Source of the DNA: Methanothermobacter sp049720995
GTDB taxonomy: Archaea > Methanobacteriota > Methanobacteria > Methanobacteriales > Methanothermobacteraceae
Direction: 5' to 3'
Length of the DNA: 34,283 bases
NCBI RefSeq assembly: GCF_049720995.1
Contig: NZ_JBNASF010000017.1
Span: forward strand, 1-34,283
In this document: positions 24,912 to 31,425 of the stretch, piece after piece
How the letters are laid out: each line of letters opens with the position of its first letter
How positions within the stretch are numbered: position 1 is the first letter of the stretch
The notes under the pieces: generated by a model
Database searches by the model: none
The model's input: only the letters and a program-made list of their open reading frames with translations
What the model was told of the DNA's origin: nothing
Made by a program: the position numbers and the translations under genes

Positions 24912-25775
24912 GTGTTACTCGTAAATGAAAAGGACCTGGTTGTTCCAGGTCAGGTTCTGGCAGAAAATGATTACTACCCCGGCAGGGGGACCTTCAAAGA
25001 GGGTAAAAAAATATGTTCATCATTTGTTGGACTTGTTTCTGTCAGGAATAAGAAGATAAATGTGATACCACTTCAGAGCAAATACATCCCCAAGAGGGGG
25101 GATGTGGTGATCGGCGAAATCACAGATATAAGGTTCTCAATGTGGGGCCTGGATATAAACTCCCCCTACAGCGGGCTCCTGCCAGCATCAGAGGTTTTCG
25201 GCAAGGAGAAAAGGGAACTTGAGAACGTCTTTGAAATAGGCGACGTACTCCTTTTAAGGGTGGTTGATGTTGACGAGGTCCGGAAGGTTAAGCTGGGCCT
25301 TAAGGGTCGCGGGCTTGGAAAGTTCAGGGACGGAATTCTGGTATACATAACACCCACAAAGGTTCCAAGGCTCATAGGCAAGAGGGGATCCATGATAAAC
25401 ATGGTCAAGGAGAAGACCCACTGCGATATCGTTGTGGGTCAGAATGGAGTTGTCTGGATAAAGGGAGAACCCGACATGGAGAGGATAGCCGAGAGGGTTA
25501 TCCTGATGATAGACCGTGAGGCCCACACATCAGGACTCACAGATCGTGTCAGGGAACTTCTGGATAGACTCACCGGCGCTGAACCCACCACCCTGGATGA
25601 GGATGATGGGTCTGAAGTGGTTGAACCGGAGGCTCCAGTTGAGAATGCCGTGGAGATGGAAGAAGAAACAGAAAACCCTGATGAAATAGAAGAGGATGAA
25701 GTGGAATCATCCGGGGGCGAAGAATCAGGGAATGAAGAAGTTAAGGATGAAAATAATTCCGAGGAACAGAGGTGA
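24912..25775 (+). CDS. rrp4: Exosome complex RNA-binding protein Rrp4
   Basis: Rrp4 caps the archaeal exosome and binds RNA. It has an N-terminal beta domain (about 1-55), an S1 domain (about 60-135, RGDVVIGEITDIRFSMWG) and a KH domain (about 145-215) with the GxxG loop IGKRGS at 155-160. The start is GTG with GGAGG six bases upstream; a nearby ATG at 24910 is out of frame. Residues 229-287 form a long, very acidic tail rich in Glu and Asp, longer than the folded family core. Its stop overlaps the rrp41 start by four bases. Confidence 0.95.
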   Translation: MLLVNEKDLVVPGQVLAENDYYPGRGTFKEGKKICSSFVGLVSVRNKKINVIPLQSKYIPKRGDVVIGEITDIRFSMWGLDINSPYSGLLPASEVFGKEKRELENVFEIGDVLLLRVVDVDEVRKVKLGLKGRGLGKFRDGILVYITPTKVPRLIGKRGSMINMVKEKTHCDIVVGQNGVVWIKGEPDMERIAERVILMIDREAHTSGLTDRVRELLDRLTGAEPTTLDEDDGSEVVEPEAPVENAVEMEEETENPDEIEEDEVESSGGEESGNEEVKDENNSEEQR

Positions 25776-26494
25776 TTGTTATTATCACACAGGATCAGTT
25801 GAAAACCTCTCAAAGTGTCAGGGAGGATGGAAGGGCATTTGATGAACTCAGACCCCTGAAAATTGAGGCTGGAATACTTGAAAGGGCTGACGGTTCATCC
25901 TACCTTGAATTTGGAGGTAACAAGATACTTGTAGCTGTTTACGGGCCAAGGGAGGCACAGATAAGAAAACTGCAGCGACCTGACCGGGCAGTTATAAGGT
26001 GCAGGTACAACATGGCACCATTCTCTGTTGAGGAGAGGAAAAGGCCCGGTCCCGACAGGCGCTCTGTTGAGATTTCAAAGATAACCGCGGAGGCCCTGAG
26101 GCCTGCACTGATACTTGAAAAGTTTCCAAGGTCAGTCATAGATGTCTTCATAGAGGTTCTTGAGGCAGAGGGAGGTACAAGGTGCGCGGGCATCACAGCG
26201 GCATCAGTGGCCCTTGCAGATGCAGGAATACCCATGAGGGACATGGTTGTGGCCTGTGCCGCAGGTAAGGTCAATGATCAGGTTGTCCTTGACCTCTCTG
26301 AGGAGGAGGACAAGGCTGGACAGGCAGATGTACCTGTTGCAATCCTCCCAAGGACACGTGAGATCACACTTCTCCAGAGCGATGGAAGCCTGTCAGAGGA
26401 TGAATTTGAAAGGGCCCTTGACCTTGCAGTGGATGGTTGCCTCAGAATACATGAGGTTCAGAAAGAGGCCCTCAGAAAGAGGTATGGTGAATAA
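25772..26494 (+). CDS. rrp41: Exosome catalytic subunit Rrp41
   Basis: Rrp41 is the phosphorolytic RNase PH-type subunit that degrades or tails RNA 3' ends in a hexamer with Rrp42. Key marks are RPDRRSVE-like PGPDRRSVEIS (Arg96-97), the phosphate loop GGTRCAGIT (134-142), and D186 in QADVPVAIL, the catalytic Asp position. The start is a GTG overlapping the rrp4 stop (GTGA). Length is 240 aa. The order rrp4-rrp41-rrp42 is typical. Confidence 0.96.
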   Translation: MIVIITQDQLKTSQSVREDGRAFDELRPLKIEAGILERADGSSYLEFGGNKILVAVYGPREAQIRKLQRPDRAVIRCRYNMAPFSVEERKRPGPDRRSVEISKITAEALRPALILEKFPRSVIDVFIEVLEAEGGTRCAGITAASVALADAGIPMRDMVVACAAGKVNDQVVLDLSEEEDKAGQADVPVAILPRTREITLLQSDGSLSEDEFERALDLAVDGCLRIHEVQKEALRKRYGE

Positions 26495-26495
26495 A

Positions 26496-27299
26496 ATGGA
26501 TATAATACCTGAAATTACAAGAAAAAGTATAACGGACCTTATAAATAACAAGGAGAGAATCGATGGAAGGTCACTCCATGAGTTCAGGGACATATCCATT
26601 GAAACAGGGGTGATATCCAAGGCTGAGGGTTCCTCAAGGGTTAAACTCGGCAACACACAGATAATAGTCGGTGTCAAGCCACAGATAGGCGAACCTTTTT
26701 CTGACACCCCTGAGATGGGGGTTATACTCACAAACTCCGAACTTCTACCGATGGCATCACCAACCTTTGAGCCAGGACCCCCCGATGAGCGTTCGGTTGA
26801 ACTCTCAAGGGTTGTTGACCGCTGCATAAGGGAGAGTCAGATGATAGACCTTGAAAAACTCTGCATAATAGAGGGCAGCAAGGTCTGGATGCTCTTCCTG
26901 GACCTGCACATAATCGACTACGACGGCAACCTATTTGATGCCGCGGTACTTGCAACTGTGGCAGCGCTCCTCGATACAGTGATCCCTGCCACGGAGGTTG
27001 AGGATGGTGAGGTACTGGTTGACAGGGAAAACATGCAGCCACTTCCCATCAACAGAAAGGCCCTCATGTGCACCTTTGCAAAGATTGGTGATGAGATAAT
27101 CCTGGACCCCTCCCTTGAGGAGGAGGACATACTCACCGCCAGGCTGTCCATAGGGGTGACAGAGGATGGCTCAATATGCGCCATGCAGAAGGGTGGTGAG
27201 GGGGCCCTCACAAGGGATGATGTCCTGAGGGCGGTTTCCATTGCAAGGGAGAAGGTGCCCCAGCTCATTGAGTACCTTGATGAGTCAATGGCACCGTGA
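26496..27299 (+). CDS. rrp42: Exosome subunit Rrp42
   Basis: Rrp42 is the non-catalytic RNase PH-like partner of Rrp41 that shapes the active site and RNA path. The family core runs from INNKERIDGRSLHEFRDI to the C-terminal helix, with PGPPDERSVELSRVVDR and KVWMLFLDLHIIDYDGN. The frame is open far upstream inside rrp41, but I chose ATG 26496 because GGTGA lies at ideal spacing and the family starts there; length is 267 aa. It begins one base after the rrp41 stop. Confidence 0.95.
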   Translation: MDIIPEITRKSITDLINNKERIDGRSLHEFRDISIETGVISKAEGSSRVKLGNTQIIVGVKPQIGEPFSDTPEMGVILTNSELLPMASPTFEPGPPDERSVELSRVVDRCIRESQMIDLEKLCIIEGSKVWMLFLDLHIIDYDGNLFDAAVLATVAALLDTVIPATEVEDGEVLVDRENMQPLPINRKALMCTFAKIGDEIILDPSLEEEDILTARLSIGVTEDGSICAMQKGGEGALTRDDVLRAVSIAREKVPQLIEYLDESMAP

Positions 27300-27306
27300 A
27301 TCGCTT

Positions 27307-27391
27307 GGAGGAATCAGAGACCACCCATTCCGGTGCTGTGTTCTCATGAGTATACCTGAGAGGAATCAGAGACCACAATGATTCGGTGCTA
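27307..27391. repeat. 52-bp direct repeat upstream of rpl37ae
   Basis: GAGGAATCAGAGACCAC is present from 27308 and again from 27360, and both copies continue to ATTC(C)GGTGCT. The repeat fills the space between the rrp42 stop and the promoter of rpl37ae. The second copy contains GAATCA and TGATTC as inverted arms. It may be a duplicated regulatory site or a neutral duplication. Confidence 0.7.
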
Positions 27392-27398
27392 CCCAAAT

Positions 27399-27407
27399 CT
27401 TAAATAC
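27399..27407 (+). promoter_or_regulatory. TATA box for rpl37ae
   Basis: CTTAAATAC, with the purine/A-rich CCAAAT upstream, lies about 50 bases before the rpl37ae ATG. Transcription would start near 27430, just before the ribosome binding site GGAGTGA at 27441-27447. Confidence 0.5.
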
Positions 27408-27451
27408 TCGCCTTACAATATCTATAACATCATATTTACTGGAGTGATAAA

Positions 27452-27721
27452 ATGGCAAGAACAAAGAAAGTTGGTATTACAGGACGTTTCGGTCCACGTT
27501 ACGGTCGTAAAGCTAAAAGAGCTGTTAAGAAGATTGAAGAAGAGATGAAAAGGAAGCACGTATGCCCCAGCTGTGACAGACCCGGTGTTAAAAGGGAGAG
27601 CAGGGGCATATGGAAGTGCAGAAAGTGTGGCGCTGTATTCACAGGCGGCGCATACCTGCCTGTGACCCCTATGGGTAAAACAGCAGCCCGTAACATCAAG
27701 AGGATAGTTGGAGGTAAGTAG
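27452..27721 (+). CDS. rpl37ae: 50S ribosomal protein L37Ae
   Basis: The 89-aa zinc-ribbon ribosomal protein has C38, C41, C56 and C59 as metal ligands (CPSC and CRKC), the N-terminal KKVGITGRFGPRYGRKAKR, and GGAYLPVTPMGKTA. GGAGTGA is at suitable distance from the ATG. The rpoP gene starts immediately after its stop. Confidence 0.98.
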   Translation: MARTKKVGITGRFGPRYGRKAKRAVKKIEEEMKRKHVCPSCDRPGVKRESRGIWKCRKCGAVFTGGAYLPVTPMGKTAARNIKRIVGGK

Positions 27722-27722
27722 A

Positions 27723-27854
27723 TTGTACCGCTGCGCCCAGTGCGGAACCCTGATCGACCCCAAAAAGTACATGGAGAATAAGTGCCCCAGGTGCAGGTAC
27801 AGGATCCTCTTCAAGGAGGTGCCTCCTGTTAAGAGGACCATAAGGGCACGGTAG
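27723..27854 (+). CDS. rpoP: RNA polymerase subunit P (Rpo12)
   Basis: The 43-aa protein starts with TTG one base after the rpl37ae stop. GGAGGT at the end of rpl37ae lies seven bases before it. The zinc site is C4, C7, C21 and C24 (YRCAQCG and KCPRCRYRILFK), as in eukaryotic Rpb12/archaeal RpoP. The basic C-terminus ends VKRTIRAR. It is an essential small core subunit of RNA polymerase. Confidence 0.93.
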   Translation: MYRCAQCGTLIDPKKYMENKCPRCRYRILFKEVPPVKRTIRAR

Positions 27855-27855
27855 G

Positions 27856-28323
27856 ATGCTTCTCACAACATCCAGGAAGCCTTCCCGGCGAACAAGATCG
27901 TTTTCCCAGAGGCTCTCCAGGATAATGGGCTGGAGGTATGTTAACAGGGGCAAGATGAGTATCAGGGACGTGCTCATCGAGGCAGCCGGACCTGTGGCTG
28001 TCGTATCTGAAAGACACGGAAACCCCTCAAGGATAACTTTCCTTGGTGATAGGGGAGACGAGATGGGTTACATCCTCTTCAACCCATCATTTGAAATCAG
28101 GGGATCAGAGAGGGATTCCCCCGTTGCAGGGATAAGATCATGCCCCACTGAACTTCAGGGTATCTGCAGGCTCATGGGTCTTGAGGTCAACCCCTGGGCA
28201 TCCGGCAGTGTCTGGGACCTCAGGAAGGGTGATGATTACCCGTGGGTCATGGAGCTTATTGATGCCAGGGGCGAACCTGCAGGGTTCAAACTGCTGATAA
28301 GGGACCTTAAGGCCGGTGATTGA
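27856..28323 (+). CDS. Brix-domain, Imp4-like ribosome biogenesis protein
   Basis: The 155-aa protein starts MLLTTSRKPSRRTRSFSQ, the typical N-terminus of the archaeal Brix/Imp4-like family, and includes ITFLGDRGDEMGYILFNPSFEIRG-like strands. It consists of the Brix domain alone, corresponding to the structurally characterised Mil protein of M. thermautotrophicus, proposed to act in rRNA processing. It begins one base after the rpoP stop and overlaps the next gene by eight bases. Confidence 0.92.
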   Translation: MLLTTSRKPSRRTRSFSQRLSRIMGWRYVNRGKMSIRDVLIEAAGPVAVVSERHGNPSRITFLGDRGDEMGYILFNPSFEIRGSERDSPVAGIRSCPTELQGICRLMGLEVNPWASGSVWDLRKGDDYPWVMELIDARGEPAGFKLLIRDLKAGD

Positions 28324-28600
28324 TGTGGGTCTTAAGAGACTTCAGGGATTCATTGATATATCCACAGGAAACCCTGAATCCGCTTCAGTGGTTTACAGGG
28401 CAGTTAAGCCGGAGTTCATGGATTCCCCATCCGGGAGGTCTTCAGTTTCATTGGATCTTGAGGATGACAGGATAACAATAAGTATCAGTGCCCGGGACCC
28501 GGCATCATTCAGGGCAGCCCTCAATTCATCGCTCCGCTGGGTGAGGCTCTCAATGGATATGATGGAGCTCATTCATCCCAAAAGGATTCATGATAATTAA
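28316..28600 (+). CDS. pcc1: KEOPS complex subunit Pcc1
   Basis: The 94-aa protein fits Pcc1, a dimeric subunit of KEOPS that makes t6A in tRNA. It has a beta-strand pair around DLEDDRITISISARD and a C-terminal helix with SFRAALNSSLRWVRLSMDMMELI, the family's most conserved feature. The start is GTG, overlapping the upstream Brix gene by eight bases. The catalytic Kae1/Bud32 gene is not in the window. Confidence 0.85.
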   Translation: MIDVGLKRLQGFIDISTGNPESASVVYRAVKPEFMDSPSGRSSVSLDLEDDRITISISARDPASFRAALNSSLRWVRLSMDMMELIHPKRIHDN

Positions 28601-28613
28601 TGAAGGTGATAGT

Positions 28614-28979
28614 ATGGAACTTCCACAGAATGTACAGCACCAGCTGGCCCAGTTCCAGCAGCTGCAGCAGCAGGCACAGGCAATATCTGTGCAGAAACAG
28701 ACGGTTGAAATGCAGATTAATGAAACACAGAAGGCTCTTGATGAACTCTCAAAGGCTGCAGACGACGCTGAGGTATTTAAGAGTTCAGGGAACATCCTTA
28801 TAAGGGTGGATAAGGGTGAAATCACAGCTGAACTTGAGGAGAAACTTGAAACTCTCCAGTTAAGGGAGAAAACCATCCAGAGACAGGAAGAACGTGTTAT
28901 GAAAAAGCTGCAGGAGATGCAGGTTAACATCCAGGAAGCCATGAAGGGCGCCGGGATCAATCCAGGGATGGGTAACTAA
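28614..28979 (+). CDS. pfdB: Prefoldin beta subunit
   Basis: Prefoldin beta forms the hexameric jellyfish chaperone (alpha2-beta4) that passes unfolded proteins to the thermosome. Residues 1-50 and 72-110 are coiled-coil helices (QLAQFQQLQQQAQ; LREKTIQRQEERVMKKLQE) flanking a beta hairpin (SGNILIRV). The ATG at 28614 is preferred because GGTGAT lies before it. Length is 121 aa. The alpha subunit gene is elsewhere. Confidence 0.96.
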   Translation: MELPQNVQHQLAQFQQLQQQAQAISVQKQTVEMQINETQKALDELSKAADDAEVFKSSGNILIRVDKGEITAELEEKLETLQLREKTIQRQEERVMKKLQEMQVNIQEAMKGAGINPGMGN

Positions 28980-29255
28980 TTGAGCCTTAAAAAACTCAGT
29001 GACGGGGATCTGGATGAGATATCCAGTTTCCTGTATAACACCATTTCTGATTTTATACTTGAGAGGGTCTCAGCAAAGGAGATAGTTGATATCGAGATAA
29101 CGGTGAGTGTTGAATATACCGGCAGGCTGGATGTTGATATAACCGCCGAGCTTCATCTCGATGAACTCTCAGAGGCGGACCCCCGAATTGTTGACCTGGC
29201 AGTGGATGCTGCCTACGAGGCACTGGAGTCATTCCTTGAGGAGTACAGGGAATGA
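28980..29255 (+). CDS. DUF3194-family protein, 91 aa
   Basis: The protein is acidic, with a helix-strand-strand-helix pattern (DLDEISSFLYNTISDFIL; VDIEITVSVEYTGRLDVDITAEL; AYEALESFLEEY). It belongs to DUF3194, which is usually found next to prefoldin beta in archaea. Its function is unknown; a chaperone-related role is only a guess from position. It starts at a TTG directly after the pfdB stop. It is the last gene of the plus-strand superoperon. Confidence 0.8.
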   Translation: MSLKKLSDGDLDEISSFLYNTISDFILERVSAKEIVDIEITVSVEYTGRLDVDITAELHLDELSEADPRIVDLAVDAAYEALESFLEEYRE

Positions 29256-29353
29256 TAACCCGGAGCCAATGCCTTTCATGATTAATTCAGGTTGATTGAT
29301 TAATACTAAAATCAGGATCATTTAAATATAAGTAATAATTTTTTTTCAAAAAG

Positions 29354-29361
29354 TATTTATA
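29354..29361 (+). promoter_or_regulatory. Strong TATA box in intergenic region
   Basis: TATTTATA, preceded by the A-rich CAAAAAG (29347-29353) as a BRE-like element, is close to the archaeal consensus. It stands about 100 bases after the DUF3194 gene, and no ORF follows on the plus strand. Transcription would begin at about 29384, at the start of a structured region. Confidence 0.6.
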
Positions 29362-29383
29362 CATCCTCTGCCAACCATCATAT

Positions 29384-29495
29384 GAGCATGAATTCCTCCT
29401 AGCTTACCAGAGTAAGCCAGCTCAACAGGGCATCCAGCTACAATCCTTTCGCTCAAAAAAATGTCATCTGATGCCCTGTTCCTCCTCTTTTTCTA
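29384..29495 (+). ncRNA. Candidate structured small RNA
   Basis: No ORF explains this region. Downstream of a good TATA box it has a perfect hairpin GCTTAC-CAGA-GTAAGC (29402-29417) and a long perfect stem AACAGGGCATC (29424-29434) with GATGCCCTGTT (29470-29480) enclosing a 35-base loop, followed by a T-rich end (CCTCCTCTTTTTCT, 29481-29494). CCTCCT occurs both before the first hairpin (29395-29400) and after the long stem (29481-29486), complementary to ribosome binding sites. It does not look like tRNA, RNase P, 7S or a box C/D RNA. The alternative is a strong terminator between converging genes. Confidence 0.55.
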
Positions 29496-29520
29496 ATCTC
29501 CCCTCTTTCACCATTTTTAA

Positions 29521-30141
29521 TCAAAGTAAGATTTTAATTCCCTGAGATCCACTCCAGGCATCAGTATTGGGGTACTCTGTGGGTTTTAAGGGTTTCTGCA
29601 TCTTGATCATGGTGGGTCTGTCTGGACTTCCAGTGGGTTTAAGGGGTTTTTCCATGTGGACTGTATTGAGTTCGTTCCCGGTGTCAAGGGTCACCCTGTA
29701 ACCCATCGAGAGCCAGAATTCAAGCGCACCCCTCACATGTTTGTGCGTATGGAGGTACATCCTCCTGTATCCTATCCTGGCTGCATGTATCTCTGCGATA
29801 CCGGTAAGGAGTGATGCAACTCCCCTTCTCCTGTAGTCCTCATGCACAAAGACCCTCCACAGACCCGCTGTTGTCTCTGGATCATAATTGAGACCCTCAA
29901 ATTCACGGTCATAGGCACGGAGTCCAAGGGTCCCTATTATCTTTCCACCCACTGAGGCAAAGATGAAGGTGTTCCCGGGTGGATTGAGATAGTGTTCCCT
30001 GAATTCCATGATATCACGGTGGTATTCGGGTATGTAGCCGTAGCCAAATTCCCGCCTGATCATATCAAACAGGAATCTCCTTATGGATTCAATTTCACTT
30101 TCTGTCTGGGGAATGGTAACCAGAATAATATCAACCACCAT
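29521..30141 (-). CDS. GNAT-family N-acetyltransferase with duplicated tail
   Basis: The GNAT acetyl-CoA site is clear: LWRVFVHEDYRRRGVASLL (about 93-111, R/Q-x-x-G-x-A/G type RRRGVA), with the final beta strand EFWLSMGYRV followed by NTVHMEKPL. The substrate is unknown. The core ends at about residue 165. The remaining tail contains MEKPLKPTGSP then MQKPLKPTEYP, an 18-residue duplication, and a further unstructured stretch to 206. A TATA-like TATATAC on the minus strand about 25 bases before the ATG suggests a leaderless mRNA. Confidence 0.88.
   Translation of the reverse strand: MVVDIILVTIPQTESEIESIRRFLFDMIRREFGYGYIPEYHRDIMEFREHYLNPPGNTFIFASVGGKIIGTLGLRAYDREFEGLNYDPETTAGLWRVFVHEDYRRRGVASLLTGIAEIHAARIGYRRMYLHTHKHVRGALEFWLSMGYRVTLDTGNELNTVHMEKPLKPTGSPDRPTMIKMQKPLKPTEYPNTDAWSGSQGIKILL
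29579..29660. repeat. 54-bp duplication within the GNAT gene 3' end
   Basis: GTGGGTTTTAAGGGTTTCTG (from 29579) and GTGGGTTTAAGGGGTTTTTC (from 29633) are imperfect direct repeats 54 bases apart. Both remain in frame and give the repeated KPLKPT motif in the acetyltransferase tail. It is one of several gene-edge duplications in the window. Confidence 0.8.
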
Positions 30142-30215
30142 TCAGTATTACTTTTTAAAGGTATATATGATTCATAGTAATACATGATTCCATGTATATA
30201 TTATATATGCTGTGA

Positions 30216-30230
30216 AGTCTTATAAAGACT
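30216..30230 (+). promoter_or_regulatory. Candidate operator over the nicotianamine synthase promoter
   Basis: AGTCTTATAAAGACT is a perfect 6+3+6 inverted repeat. It contains a TATA-like TTATAAA, so a protein bound here would block transcription. The predicted start would be about 30250, some 16 bases before the ATG. A second AT-rich element, TATATTATATAT, lies just upstream (about 30196-30208). Confidence 0.4.
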
Positions 30231-30265
30231 GCTGTTTAATTATATTACCATTGGGGGAACCCCGC

Positions 30266-31063
30266 ATGAGCTGTTACATTTATTGGAATAAGATAAAGAG
30301 GATCGCATCCAGCCTTGAGGGAATGGAACACCACTTCGACAGGATGGACACATCCATGGTCATACCCCTCCTGGATGAGATCGAGGAGATAGCCCATGAT
30401 TCGTCCATAGACTTTGAATCGGCCAGGCACATACTTGACGATGCTGAGATGAACCATGCGCTCAGTATCATAAGAACTTTCTATGTTAACCTTGGCATGA
30501 GACTTGAAATGGAGAAGGCGGCGGAGGTTGGAGATTCAGATTCGCCATGGGAGACCCTGGAATCCTTCTACTTCTACCCGAGGTACCTCAAGCTCATCAA
30601 AAATGAGGCGGCCCTTGGAAGATTCAGGAGGGGGGAGCGCGCTGTATTCATTGGAGGAGGCCCACTACCACTTACAGGGATACTCCTTGCGCATATCTAT
30701 GGTATGAGGGTCCATGTTGTTGAGATTGAACCTGAAATAGCTGATATATCCCTTGGGGTTATAGAGAGGCTTGAACCTGGAGATGTGGATGTGATCACAG
30801 GGGATGAGACCGCACTGGCGGATCTCGACTTTGACGTTGTTATGGTGGCTGCCCTTGCAGAGCCCAAGAAGAGGGTTTTCAGGAATATACACAGGTATGT
30901 GAACCCTGATACAAGGGTTATATACAGGACGTACACGGGAATGAGGGCAATTCTCTATGCCCCTGTGACTGATGAGGATGTGGCAGGATTCAGAAGGGCG
31001 GGGATTGTGCTGCCTTCTGGTAAGGTTAACAATACCTCAGTGCTTGTTTTTAAGTGCCCTTGA
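30266..31063 (+). CDS. Archaeal nicotianamine synthase
   Basis: The enzyme condenses aminobutyrate units from S-adenosylmethionine; the M. thermautotrophicus homologue is structurally known and makes thermonicotianamine from Glu and SAM. With the start at 30266 the length is 265 aa. E81 and Y107, known active-site residues of that enzyme, fall in the right places (MRLEMEK; FYPRYLKL). The Rossmann SAM site is VFIGGGPLPLTGI followed by VVEIEP. The in-frame ATG 54 bases upstream is less likely. The product is a metal chelator for Ni, Fe or similar ions. It precedes a large secreted protein gene. Confidence 0.95.
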   Translation: MSCYIYWNKIKRIASSLEGMEHHFDRMDTSMVIPLLDEIEEIAHDSSIDFESARHILDDAEMNHALSIIRTFYVNLGMRLEMEKAAEVGDSDSPWETLESFYFYPRYLKLIKNEAALGRFRRGERAVFIGGGPLPLTGILLAHIYGMRVHVVEIEPEIADISLGVIERLEPGDVDVITGDETALADLDFDVVMVAALAEPKKRVFRNIHRYVNPDTRVIYRTYTGMRAILYAPVTDEDVAGFRRAGIVLPSGKVNNTSVLVFKCP

Positions 31064-31211
31064 AGTCTCTGTCCCGATCAAATCAGAAATACATGAAATT
31101 TTTTAAGGATCACCTTATCTTTTATTACCATTTCGGCAGTCCCGGCCAGATAATTATTATGAATATTAAAATGGAAAATATTAAATAGGGATGGTTTGCA
31201 ATTTAAAATAT

Positions 31212-31228
31212 AACACCATTATGGTGTT
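31212..31228. promoter_or_regulatory. Perfect 17-bp palindrome, candidate operator
   Basis: AACACCATTATGGTGTT has 8-base arms around one central base. It sits directly after the TATA-like element at 31201-31212, where a repressor would act on a transcript starting near 31235. The regulator is unknown; a metal-responsive protein would fit the neighbouring nicotianamine synthase but is a guess. Confidence 0.45.
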
Positions 31229-31256
31229 TGATAATAAATTTCCCTCCAGCAATCAG

Positions 31257-31287
31257 TTCATGGGACCTTCCCATGAATCCTCTTCTT
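31257..31287 (+). terminator. Hairpin followed by T-run
   Basis: Arms TTCATGGGA (31257-31265) and TCCCATGAA (31269-31277) are perfectly complementary with a 3-base loop, followed by TCCTCTTCTTTTTT. This resembles an intrinsic terminator. It could end the nicotianamine synthase transcript or a short RNA starting near 31235. Confidence 0.55.
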
Positions 31288-31350
31288 TTTTAACTGAAAT
31301 TGAGTATTACATTTTGTCCTTTATAAGCCCCTGAAGTATTAACAAAAACA

Positions 31351-31358
31351 TTATATAT
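31351..31358 (+). promoter_or_regulatory. TATA box of the secreted FmdE-domain protein gene
   Basis: TTATATAT with A-rich sequence before it (AAAAACA, 31344-31350) fits a start near 31380, leaving a leader of about 45 bases that includes a full GGAGGTGA ribosome binding site seven bases from the ATG. This arrangement suggests strong expression. Confidence 0.55.
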
Positions 31359-31425
31359 GTTATTACTTCAACTATCAGTCGGTACATTATTAAACATTAC
31401 AGAACTTAAAGGAGGTGAAAAGGTT

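Larger units (their letters stand above)
31064..31425 (+). other. Intergenic region with two palindromes and promoter elements
   Basis: No ORF is evident. In order: a T-rich patch after the synthase stop (TTTTTTAAG at about 31098); an AT-rich TATA-like ATTTAAAATATA (31201-31212); the perfect palindrome AACACCATTATGGTGTT (31212-31228); a hairpin with T-run (31257-31287); a second TATA-like element at 31351-31358; and the ribosome binding site GGAGGTGA at 31411-31418. Confidence 0.6.

Noticed and set aside
26247..26495. Upstream in-frame extension of rrp42 inside rrp41
   Set aside because: The extra 83 residues are the out-of-frame shadow of rrp41, and a GGTGA ribosome binding site marks the ATG at 26496.
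29340..29400. Minus-strand GGAGGA-ATTC-ATG start signal
   Set aside because: The ATG is followed after two codons by a stop; the overlapping ATGATG gives only an 11-residue peptide.
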